Positions 8,225 to 19,400 of a DNA stretch of 20,284 nucleotides are shown here, one piece after another (positions within the stretch are counted from its first letter, which is position 1; every line of letters begins with the position of its first letter). This stretch comes from Pelargonium nanum (taxonomy: Eukaryota > Streptophyta > Magnoliopsida > Geraniales > Geraniaceae): contig JAYMTF010001980.1 in assembly GCA_036897485.1 (NCBI GenBank), positions 1 to 20,284 of the forward strand. Direction: 5' to 3'. The translations under genes and the position numbers were made by a program. Below the pieces are notes generated by a model that worked only from the letters and a program-made list of their open reading frames with translations, had not been told where the DNA came from and ran no database searches.

Positions 8225-9930
8225 GTATAATCTTTATTCAACCATTTGTCATGGTTTGTGATTAAAATAATTGACCAATTGGAGTTCATGGATATATATT
8301 TGTTATATGAATATAAGCATTTTTTTTCTCCGCCAACTATAATTAATAATACTCAAATATGTTTAGGAAAAAGTAAATAATAATAACAAAGATGTGATGT
8401 GCTTTGTTTACTTGGTCGGCACCTAAAAGCTGTTAGTAGTCTTTTTGTCTATGTATCCAGTTTAGGCTTCAAATTCCTTCAAATTTGGATTATGAAATAG
8501 ATAATCAATTAGATTAAGCGAAGATTATTATGTGATCACATTGGAATTCAACTCAGATACAAAAGTAATTAAAGTATTTATACTAGAAACGAGCAATGTT
8601 GTTATCTTTTATGATATGGTTGGTCGAAGTTGATGCCACACCGAAGTCATGTATTTACTCTCATTGTGTAAGTAGTGCAACTTTATTTATGCCAGCAAGC
8701 ATTGTTAGGCAATGTTGCAACTTGAGCATATCATGTGTTATTGTTGCTTGAAGATGTCTTCCATGGAGTGTCGAGGAAGTGTCATGCCTGGAAGGTGCTT
8801 GAGACATTCTTGGCTAAAAGCGTTGAGGACAGAGTTGCATGGACCTTGATGTGTCGTTCTTGGTTGACCCAGCTTATATAAAACTTGGGTTAGATCTGGA
8901 ACGTATCACGTGGGAAGGGTTGTCATATTTCACCCACAATCGTGGGCCTTCTGCCACAAGTATATATAATGTGAGTAACCAAGAACACGGCAATGAGCTT
9001 CCTTTCACTAGCGTCTATTCGCCCTATTGTATTGGTTTGTTGTTTCAGGCGGATTTTGCTTTTGTGCTAGTGTGTCAGCTTTAACTAAGACTCAATTTTT
9101 TATGTATTATCAACTGTCATAAAAGGTAAGAGACAAAATGACAATTATGTTTTATTGAAAATATAAGTGTGTTCTTATGGAGTGCACAAAGAGTCATTAA
9201 TGAATAATGATGCGTCTTTATTTTATTTTATAGAGTTTATCATGTGCAAGCATTAACAAGATAGAAGGTCTTGAAAATGGTGTTTTGTATTATTATATTA
9301 TTTGTTTACTCATTTTTATATACTTTTTTTTTATTTTTCAAAATAAAATATATACCATTGGAATACAAAATAAGAGTTCATATATCTCTTACCTTGTGCA
9401 TGGATCATAGTACATGACAAATAAATCACATTAGAAATGCTATATAATAACATTTTTCATTGAATATATGTCATGTCTTCTACTTTCTTCCTTGTGAATT
9501 CACTCTTGTCTTGTGACAATTGACCTCTCATACACGTTTATAAAATATTAGATATCACGACATATATTATTATTATTATCGTTAAATTTTGCATATTTTC
9601 TTAACATTTTTATATTTAAGGAGTCAACATAATTTTGGTTTTGCATGTTTGTCCCGCGGAAAGTAGCTTTCCTTTGATTAAATTAGGCTTACAATTGTCC
9701 GTCTTATTTGTGAACCATATGCATATGATGTGATGATCTAGAAATCATCAACACAAACATATCACTTGAGAATTACCTCGGGGCATACGTTGTTTCCTTA
9801 ACAATGCTACGGTGTATTGTTCTGTATAATTTATTTACACTATTCAACACAATTTGAGCTGTCCAGCTCTTCATATGTGTTTGCATGAAAGAGATATATT
9901 TGGTTTAATAGTACCTCTCCAGATAAAAGT
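8225..9930. other. Long intergenic stretch, no supported gene
   Basis: The stretch is mostly AT-rich and has no exon set. A less AT-rich island at about 8730-9080 contains an 81-codon open frame (8839-9084, plus strand), a TATATAAA at 8875-8882 and a CACGTG at 8907-8912. The frame has no splice partners and matches no family I know. The island may be a fragment of an old mobile element, but I cannot assign it. The rest (9085-9930) shows only AT-rich low-complexity DNA. Confidence 0.4.
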
Positions 9931-9931
9931 A

Positions 9932-9932
<1 letters not shown>

Positions 9933-9988
<56 letters not shown>
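9933..9988. repeat. (ATT)n microsatellite, about 19 units
   Basis: A pure ATT/TTA run of 56 bases. It opens a plus-strand frame coding a long tyrosine run, which is an artefact of the repeat. The tract abuts the dispersed repeat that follows and may be its simple-sequence end. Such perfect runs are usually variable in length between individuals. Confidence 0.95.
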
Positions 9989-10446
9989 GTAAAACATGTC
10001 AATCCTAACACGACTAATTTATCAAATAGAACTAATAATAACACGATACTTTATGATCGGTTGACACGACAAGACATGGTTAATATATTTAAACCACTAT
10101 ATATGTTCAATATTACACAATTTGGCGCGGCACGTTTAAATAAATAGGTTGATACTTAATCAACAAATTTCATCCATTATATACGTGTCATTTTAAAACA
10201 ATATGTTTGGAAAATTTCAGTTTTATTGATTCTTAAATTGATAAGTCAATCGGATTATACGACATGTTTAATTCAACAGTTTAGGCGGTAAAACGGATTC
10301 AATGCGAAACACAATTCGAATATTAAATGAGTTGAGTTAGTCATGATTACGAATCCGACATGGACATGATTATATGCTGATTGAATTTATATCGTATTCG
10401 TGTCGTTTCACTTATCATGACTCAAATTGTTGGCTCTACTTCTAGG
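9989..10446. repeat. Degenerate dispersed plant repeat rich in CACGA/TCGTG motifs
   Basis: The stretch starts CATGTCAATCCTAACACGAC and repeats motifs such as GGTTGACACGACAAGACATG and TATTCGTGTCGTTT, ending near CAAATTGTTGGCTCTACTTC. From memory this resembles an interspersed repeat found in many eudicot genomes, built of GGTTGACACGACACG-like phrases, often beside an ATT run, and ending near a TTGCCACCCCTA-like phrase. It is heavily decayed, has no coding capacity, and its transposon class is not clear from the sequence. The boundaries are approximate. Confidence 0.45.
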
Positions 10447-11840
10447 TTATATATATAAATTTTCTTTTGTGAGTGTTCTCGTCAACACATTACCTCGTTG
10501 TCACAACAGCCAGTAGTTGTAAATAATTAAACATATAGCCACAAAAAAGTGCAAGTGCACGTTGAGTTTTCTCTAGAAAGTAGAAACGAACAGAAGCAGA
10601 AGAGGGGATTGCTGGACACAGAAGGAAACTTAGAAAGTTGAAAATGGTGGCTTCTCCTTCATTTCACGCCTTTACAATCTCTTTTGGCTTCTTCAATCAT
10701 TATGGGAAAAACAAAAGTGACAACAATGACATTAAAATATGATCATTTGCCTATGAAATGGACTGTTTTGTAGTCTTCTTTCAAATTGTGCAACTTATTG
10801 TCATGTAAGGTCGAATAGCATATTACATTGGATACAGAGGATAAATTTGAGATACGTTTAAAATTGGAATATTTGTTCAGAATTAAAATCAATAATCAAA
10901 ATGCTACTCTTATTATTATTGTTTGGAATGTGATTTTTATTGTTGTGAAAATAAATTTCAAATGTGAATATCTTTCATGCTCTATCTATTCTTGAATTCC
11001 ATGCATAGTAAAACGTTATATTAATGGAATAGAAGTTGAAAATTCTATTATGAAAATGAAAATTTGTAACAAAATTGAGATTATTTGACACGGAGAAAGA
11101 TTGTTCATTAATTGGGATCGATCTATTTTTATCCAACCAAACCGGGTTGAGTCCATTTGATCCGATCTTTGGTTCTAAAATTTTCTTAAATTCGGTACAT
11201 TTCAATATGAGTTTGGGTCAATACACATCTATGTGCAGAAGGGTTGAAGTCAATCTAGATATGCATGTTACTAATTTCTAAATTCATGTTATTTGAAAAT
11301 TAGTCAAGTACTTATTGGCATTACACAATTGGTCTATTATCTTTGTATAAAACCAGCTATATGTTCCAAATGAATTGATATCTAAGACATTGACATTTGA
11401 CTTAGATATATAGCTATATATATTGATCTCAATATGGATATTAATTAACATCCAAACTAATCCACATGTTAAGGTACAGTACCTCACATGGGACAACTAT
11501 GCAGTTTCTCATTCTCTTCTATAGGGATGACTGAGGACCATGGACCAAGAACCAAGGTAGATATATGGAAGCAACTGTTTGCAAATATGGACCAAAATGA
11601 TCATTATCTAACATAGGCAAAAGAAACTTCAGGGAACAAGCGTGCTTAAATTCGATCTTGTCTAATAGATAATTAGAGTATAGGTGTGTCAAAATAATTT
11701 TTTAACTATTATTTTCATCAATTCATCTCAAATCTAAAATTTCTCAAATTACAGTATTGTTGTTAATTTTCGACTAATTTCACGTTGTATATGTTGGTAG
11801 ACCTTCATTACCGTCCAAACCACCGATAGAATCATTATGC
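10447..11840. other. Intergenic stretch, one leader-like segment with a 32-aa open frame
   Basis: A TATATATAAA lies near 10449-10458. It is followed about 110-190 bases later by a purine-rich leader-like stretch and a short open frame, ATG at 10644 to TGA at 10740-10742, starting MVASPSFHAFTISFGFF. The layout resembles a plant 5' leader and first codons, but no downstream exon could be found and the peptide is not recognised. Another 68-codon open frame at 11075-11281 looks random. I see no RNA genes. Confidence 0.3.
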
Positions 11841-11848
11841 TCGGTGGG

Positions 11849-12726
11849 CAGGGGCGGATGCAGGTACTAGCTTGTGGGGTCACGTGATCCCACTGAACTG
11901 AACAAAAGCTGCACAACATTAGTAATTATACTGTATTTTTCAATCTTTTAACTGATCTGACCATATAGTGCCCCCATTAAAATTGTACCCATAAATATAG
12001 TCAATGTGTCCAAGAGAGAGAATAAAACGATAATTTAATAATGAATCCCACTTGATTTCCTCTTTACTGATAAAGAATAATAATTATGTTTTAATTCTTC
12101 AAAATTACTTAACCATAGTATAAAATATTAATAAAAAAAACTACATAGGCATGTAATTTCTATCTTCCATTTAGTGAACAAAATGATTAAAAAAATCTTC
12201 ACGTATGTCTATTTCAACATGTATTTTTATTTTTATTCAATGATGTTAAAAACAAAACATTTTCATGTACTTGTCAAAACACATTTTTCTTATATTACTA
12301 CTTTTAATATATTCTATTAATCAATAGAAATTTTCAATAAAATTACTCATTTTGTGTAATCTTATAGATTGATTTGTCAATTCATTTTTCTTTGTCTAGA
12401 ATATGATTGGGAGAATACATTTGTTTCTAGCCGTGTTAATAGAGTCCCTTAGTATAGGTAAAATGATATTGTTATTTTCATTTTATTGCAATTAAAATAA
12501 ATTAATACTTTCTTTAGTATAGGTAAAATGAGTGTTTTGATTTTCTTTTGAAGAAAAATTAAGTAAAAATTAGTCAACGTCTTACATTTTTTTTCCTCGT
12601 ATGTGTTAAATTTTTTACTCAAATATGAAACTAAATTAACATTCAATCAAAATTGACTTCAAAAAAGAATATTCAATCAAAATTGAAAACAATATATCTT
12701 AGTAAGAAATTCTAAATCCGCCACTG
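11849..12726. mobile_element. Non-autonomous hAT-like DNA transposon, 878 bp, with 8-bp target-site duplications
   Basis: The left end CAGGGGCGGATGCAG and the reverse complement of the right end CAGTGGCGGATTTAG agree at 12 of 15 bases. They are flanked by TCGGTGGG (11841-11848) and TGGGTGGG (12727-12734), 7 of 8 alike. Terminal CAGGG-type inverted repeats and 8-bp duplications are hallmarks of the hAT superfamily. Just inside the left end TGGGGTCACGTGATCCCA (11875-11892) is a near-palindrome. The interior is very AT-rich and holds no transposase, so it would need a partner element to move. Weak TIR drift and one mismatch in the duplication suggest a moderately old insertion. It lies about 740 bp past the VPS41 stop. 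Confidence 0.85.
12449..12686. repeat. Short direct repeats inside the hAT-like element
   Basis: TTAGTATAGGTAAAATGA is present at 12449-12466 and again at 12514-12531 (65 bp apart). ATTCAATCAAAATTGA is present at 12641-12656 and 12671-12686 (30 bp apart). They look like small internal duplications of the transposon's non-coding interior. Subterminal repeats can be transposase-binding sites in hAT elements, but these are long AT-rich copies and the function is not known. Confidence 0.7.
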
Positions 12727-12734
12727 TGGGTGGG

Positions 12735-13255
12735 TAAGCTTATGACTCACAACAAACATCATAAGACAGATCTCTTCTAATTGCAAATTGGTGTTTCCAA
12801 ACATGCACTTAAGATGGTTGCTTCGGATCATTATCATAGGTGATTGTAGACATGATTTGTCCGCGATTTGTTAAGCGGTTCAGAGGGGACTGACTATGCA
12901 TGATATTGACCTCTATTATTATTAATCATTTTTCTTCAAATTGACAACTTATGATATTACGATTATACTCACATTATATATCACATTCAGAAAAAAAATC
13001 TTATAATCTTCATATCATAATTGCATATTTTAATGTATTTAAACAAAACAAAAAAGGTCAAAATTTAACAGTATTGTTAGTTTTACCCGCCAAAAAAATA
13101 CAAGATTAGAAGAACAGAACAAACTACAAAGCTACAGCGGCTGCTGCTAATCTGAATAGACGAAATCAGAACACTATGAACACTAAAAACAGTGAATGAT
13201 TTAAGCAACTAAACATCTTCAATCAATATTGACATAAACATTGCCCACAACATAT
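12735..13255. other. Gene-free stretch between the hAT-like element and the VPS41 3' end
   Basis: AT-rich DNA with no open frame or RNA gene that I can support. It lies downstream of the VPS41 polyadenylation signal candidate and ends at it. Confidence 0.4.
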
Positions 13256-13261
13256 TTTATT
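13256..13261 (-). terminator. Candidate polyadenylation signal of VPS41
   Basis: TTTATT on the plus strand reads AATAAA on the minus strand, about 207 bases past the VPS41 stop codon. This is a usual 3' untranslated length in plants. It rests on motif and distance only. Confidence 0.45.
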
Positions 13262-13392
13262 ATCACCAGACTACAAATGAATCTAACAAAGAATGAGGCC
13301 AAAGCAAGCAAATTTATAAGCTATGATACAACAATCAATGACAGAAGCACAAAAAAAAGGGTGAATACAGAGCACATAAAGCATATGCACAA

Positions 13393-13416
13393 AGAGAGAG
13401 AGAGAGAGAGAGAGAG
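13393..13416. repeat. (AG)12 microsatellite in the likely VPS41 3' untranslated region
   Basis: Twelve perfect AG units, about 50 bases past the VPS41 stop codon. In the transcript it reads as a CU run. If the polyadenylation signal at 13256-13261 is used, the tract is part of the mature mRNA. Confidence 0.9.
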
Positions 13417-13467
13417 GCTCAAGCATGCATGGCCAAACGCACACTCAAAGCAGACACATTAGTAAAC

Positions 13468-16400
13468 TCAACTAGCAGCAGTAGTGCATAAAGTACAACG
13501 CATACGAGGAGAACCTGAAAGGGTATCTTCGTCTTCCTCTTCTTCCTCGTCATCATACCCGTATTCTGATGTTGGTTCACCAGTTTTATTCTTGCCACTG
13601 ACAGTTTGTATGGAATCCATAAGGCAATGCATGTGATACGCGTGACAACAAAAGAACGCGATCACAGAAACATTTTGTATAGACAAAGGATCGAAACACA
13701 CGCAACATCTTGCACCTCCCCTAGTTTTCGACGTCACCTCCATGGTTTTCACACTCAGTGCTCTCTCATTTGTCTGAGAAGACCTACTGTCATCTCTTTT
13801 GGCTCGTGCTTCATCTTCATCATTGCTCAAGCAAATTGCACGCTGTGCTTCTTTGTAGTATTTAACCAACAGATTAACACTGTCGGCCTGTCAACCCCAC
13901 AATTAGAACAAAATGTCCAGTCATTTTCTGTGGTTTTCTATTGAAACAAAGGTATAATAGTCTGTCGAGCACATAAATACCTTAAGAATGTCATTGCATC
14001 CGTGTCTAAGAGATGTTTCAGTTCTGTAATCAGTGATGATTTTGACAAGACGATCTCTAAGCCTGAGAAAACATGGGAAAAGAGAATAATTACATGTAAA
14101 TCTTAGCGTATACACCATACTCCAAAACAGTTGTACCAATGTTGCAACTTTACTTGAGAGTGATAATAATAGGAATTATTTGGTAAAAAATGTATTAGGA
14201 AATAAAAAAGTATGAATGAACCAATACATCAAGAAAATTGGACGAATCAAGAGCAATATTCAGAGCATACTAACCGAGGTATCTCCAAGCCATTTGGCAC
14301 CATATTAACAATATAGAGGGGATCCAAATTACCAACAGTGTGCTCCAGTAACACACCCACCTGCCAATTAGTGAAAGCATGTTCCAGATTTACAAGCAAA
14401 AGACACAACAGAAGACCAACTAATTTGACAGCAGGTTAAACTTGCAACATACCATTTCAGGTTTGTGAAGACATTGCTTAATTAATTCTTCCCAGAGGTC
14501 ATCATCATGCTGCATGTTCACAAATTCTACAGCCTGTGCAAAACCAAAAGGACTTAGTAACATTGCCAACATACTTCAACAGAGCCTCTACCAACCAATG
14601 ACAACCCACAAGTACCTCTTCGATGTCCCCTAATTTATTTATGATGACAGCAAGGGCTTGTTTTGCATTTCCCATTCTACCAAGGATGAAGACTTGCTCC
14701 TTTAGAAGATCTCTTCTGATGCAAATTTCATATGCCTAAAGTATGAAGTCAATGAGTTAACTCATGGAAAACAAAACAAAGCTAAATATAGATAATCGTT
14801 CATTCTTTTATTAAACCTTCTCGAGTGTATAATGTTGACTACTACGAAGGAAAGGAAGTAGCATTTTTGGATCATAGTCAACATAAAGTTCCACCTGAAA
14901 CAATAAGTAGGAAAATTGAGATGGTTAGACAATGTACACAAATCACAGATGCAAGTTTTGTGCAAAAGGGACAAAACTAGTGATGAGAAGGATATCTCCT
15001 AACAGTACTGTCAGGTTAATGAATTCTAAACTCTTCATAATAACACTCACACTAAAAGGGTAAGCCAGCTGATTCCATGTACATCCAAGATACTTAGATC
15101 AAACAATATAATCGACATGAGAAGAATTTTGAGTCAGTTGAATTTAAAAATCCAGGTCCAAAGATAAGTTCCATGAATTGTGACAATGAAAAACCTATTT
15201 CTAAAAATGGGCAACTTCTCGTATAGTTGAATCCACCGACTCAACCATAGACTTATCATATACACAATCAAGACAAAAAAAAAAAATATATATATATATA
15301 TACACTTCAAGAGATTGTAAGTACTTTCATCATCGCACATCAGTTTGATATGAAATTATACCAAATACCCTCGTGAAGAAAACAATGAGGCTGAAAAACA
15401 TTGGATGCCATTGATAATATGACCCGAACCTAGTATAACCTTTTCCCATACCTGCATATCATGAAAATCTCTCCCAGCATGTGGACTCACTTCAAATAAT
15501 GAATGCAGATATAAATGCAAAAAATATCTGGAATCACACTTTTCACTGGCATTCTGAAGTTGTGAAACAACTTCAATTGGAGTCATTAAGTCCTTATTTT
15601 GGATCAATAAAGCAACTGCACGCTTGCAATCTAACATCATTAGTTGGGCAACCTGTACAGCCATAGTTAACACATTAGAAAGAGTGAGGTAATTAATATG
15701 ATATAATAAAAAGCCATAGAAACTATATGCCAACAAGTGTTTATTAGACTTCTATGGACCCATCTCCGATTAAAACATGCAGAGCCAATAAATTGATAAC
15801 CCCAACTATCAAGGATATGGCAATCTAGACAATGACCGTAGTGAAAAATATAATAAAATGACAAAGCTATCAGTTAAAACCTGAATAGTGATTTCTAATG
15901 CCATGAAGGGTTCAGACATGTTTAATTTAGAAAATTCTTGAACTATTTTAAGCTGACATATAAAATATTGAACTTGGCCTTCAGATTGATTGATTGTAAA
16001 CTAAAAGACATCTAAGTTGTTATTGATACATCTGAACTTTACAATCTTACCTTTTCACGAATTGCATCATGTAAGCTATGTTTTTCGATGAAATCAAATA
16101 TGTCGGGCTTCATAAGCTGAAAATTAAACAAACAACATACACTTAAATAATCAGCGTAACACAAAATGCATGAACAAACGCCTTGTTTTCCCAAAGCATT
16201 TAATAATTTAGATCGACGTTAAATGCAAAGTGAGAAAGAGAGCGCATAAAGAACACTTACATCGGCATATAATGAGAAAGCTTTCTCATATTGCCCGTCA
16301 ATTACATACAACTCTGCTAATGCCTGACACATAAAGAATGCAACTGCGTGAGTAGTATGTTGCCATTAATGAGTTCAAAATTCATATGATATGCTTAAGT

Positions 16401-19400
16401 TTTCAAACTTACCTCTTTAAGTGCATCAGTTGTGGAAGTATTAAGCTGAGGTTCTAAGGCTGAGATAACAGGCAAAGCAGAATATATCACAGGTGGCCAA
16501 GATTTAACAGTTGACAAAAGATCCTTATGAAAAGATGGATTATTTGCCAGAGCTACGAGAGCAACCTATGATTATCGACTTGAGCCCATCAATTACTCAG
16601 CTAATGCAGCAGAATAAAATGAAGAGATAATACATTAAATGATCATTTGGGGATAAATTTGACCTAACAGACCTCATAAGCAGTATCTCGCAGTCTAGGA
16701 TTCTCTGTTGGCATGTATGGAACCAATACATGTAGCTGACGAAGATGAGCAAAGTGGAAAACCCATCTGCAATAAACAACCCACTGCCAGTTATCAACAA
16801 GAAGCATCCAAAAGGAGTCATAAATAATGACACTAGGTACCTCTCCCAAGCCGAAGAAGATCCTCTCAATAATTTCGGACACAAAGATGCAGCTTCAGCA
16901 TATTTCCTTTCTACAATCAAATGATCAAGGTATCTAGATCCCACCTACAGAATGACATAATTAAATAAACTTTGATATTTGATATAATAAGTCCATGTCC
17001 ATAGGGAAAATAGAATTGCAGTTATTTGGGAAACCAACTGAACTAATCACATGCAAGCACTGGAGAAAAACATTAAAAGCTATCTACCTATAATCCAAAA
17101 GATCAACAAGAATGAATCACAGAAAGACATAGATGCACCAATTAGCACATAGATTCAGCATTGTACAAACCAGTTATGCTGATTTCATTTATAAAACCTT
17201 TTTGCAGCAATTACCCTCATTCATCATCATAATTTAAGATCCTATTTAATGAAGCAAAAAGTAGTTATAGCCGAAATGCTTAGTACCAAGTACTTGAAAA
17301 AGAAAATAGAACTTACTAGCATATCAATAATAAACATCTCCGCAGTATTTTGGCTTCCAACTTAGATTGTTGCAACGCAATTAATTTAGCATAAATCATC
17401 AATAACAATTTTAGTGCACTTTATGATTTATTACTATTAGTATACTTTGAAGGTGGGACTTTTCCTCATAGGCTTTTACTTTGAAAGAGGTCATTAATCT
17501 TCAGTCAATAAACCAAACATGCAAAATGGGTGGATCAAAACATTGAGCAGCAGATAACTCTGTGAGAGTGCCAAAGAGGAGAGTAATTAAAAAGACACAA
17601 CTAAAAATTTATGCCACAAGTACTATGTAGAAGATAACTGCAACATTGTTGGGAAAAAAAATTATGCAGTGCTTAACTGAATATGAGATAGCATTGATAA
17701 ATACTACTTAAAGAGAATAGGAGTATGATTGTGTGAGCTATAAATTATAAATCTCAGGATATCAAGATATTAACACACATCAGACAGGTATATATTTTAC
17801 AATGTGGCATAGAAAAAAAATTAATGGAACCAAATCATCATAAAATACCTCATCAAGGAGTTCACTACGTCCCTGACTTTCTTCAACAGCAGCTAAAGCT
17901 TTTTCATGGCACCCATGTTGAAGAAGCCAAGCAATGTGATCTTCAACATCCCTAAGCAACAAATGAAATTTGCAATTTTCAGTTTTACAAGTATCTGATG
18001 AACATTTATGGTACACACAACATTATGCACACACCATTTGAAAATAAAATCAACAGTTCAAGGAACCTAGTTCTCCACTTCTTTCTAAATAGTTTTCACT
18101 TTTCAGATTCTGGACTCTCGTGAATTATTTTCACAAACACTGAATGTCATGAAACTTAATTCTCCGAACGCAATTGCAAAAATTTCTATTTCACAATATG
18201 ATCAACTTTCAAGCTGAAAACAATTGATTATCCCAATGACATCCCACCCTGAATATGATGCAAGGAGACGACTTGAGAGGCTAGAAACACGTCATTGATC
18301 ACTATTGATGATTTAAAGCATCACAAAGGGGAAAAGTTCCGATCGATGTGAACTGGGTAGATCACAGCAATCACCTTCATTTACTAGAAGATCTTAGGTA
18401 ACAGCTAGACCATAATAGATTCCTAAATCTCAAGAACCATATATACAATTCATTCGCCCATACATAGAATAAACTGTAAAGGGAGTTAGATACCAACCCA
18501 TGATCACTTCAAAGAAAGTAGAAAACGAAAAGGCAATCAATTTTAACCTGGGCTTTGCAATGACTACATCCTTTGGGGATACAACATAGTATAATGGTTC
18601 ATCACCCGCAGCCCACTGACCACCAGCATAACTGCTGCCTACACTCATGTTAAAGAACTATAATAAATATTTATAATAAAAAAAATACATTGTGCGTAGA
18701 CCATAAAATAGTATCAATATATTATACCTGAGAAAGGAGAATGGGCAAGGTAATAATCCTTTGCTTTGTAATGTTCAAAACCATGTACAGGCAGGGCATC
18801 AGTTGAAAGTTCATCATTAGTCCATGATACAATGCGTACTTCTGGTCTCTGAGCATTGCCCTACTCAAAATAGAATAATACACACTGAATACATAAAACA
18901 TATATAGTTACCTTCTTTATATTAGTTATAGGCATTATGTACAAGTCTATAGAGCAAAGGAGATCCTAGAAGCAAATTATTCTTCTAATGTAAGGGATTG
19001 ACAGATGGTAGAATAGGGAAACATACAATTTGGAGTATCCAATAATAGGCACAGCAAAACAATATGGTTAAATATGCAAAACAGGCAAACACACTTCAAG
19101 TGGAGTTGTAACTAGAAAACAATAAAATTAAAAATTTCCTTCTATGGAAGAAATTATAGAGAACAAGAAAGTTATGATTTTGGCTTAGCTTATTTTTTTA
19201 TTATTTTTTTATGAAAAGTAGTCAAGTACTAAAGAAAAACATTTAACACTTTTGGGGAGGGAGGAGGTGCATTTAAAAAAAGGCACCTAAGGTATCAAGA
19301 AGCAAAATATACAAGCTGAGTATCACAAAGACGAAAATAACATTCCAACAACCACAAGTGTGCTTCATACAGAGAGTGAACTACTTTCAGAAACACTAAA

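Noticed and set aside
8839-9084. 81-codon plus-strand open frame as a possible gene
   Set aside because: No recognised domain, no neighbouring exons and no clear gene context; kept only as a finding about the surrounding island.
9854-10147. 97-codon plus-strand open frame with a run of about 19 tyrosines
   Set aside because: The tyrosine run is the translation of the ATT microsatellite and the rest lies in a decayed repeat; there is no family match or splice structure.
11075-11281. 68-codon plus-strand open frame in the intergenic region
   Set aside because: It overlaps a second frame on the other strand, has no family match, and no supporting splice or promoter signals.
12449-12646. 65-codon minus-strand open frame inside the hAT-like element as a transposase remnant
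   Set aside because: It is a Lys/Ile/Leu/Asn-rich translation of AT-rich DNA with none of the hAT transposase or dimerisation motifs.
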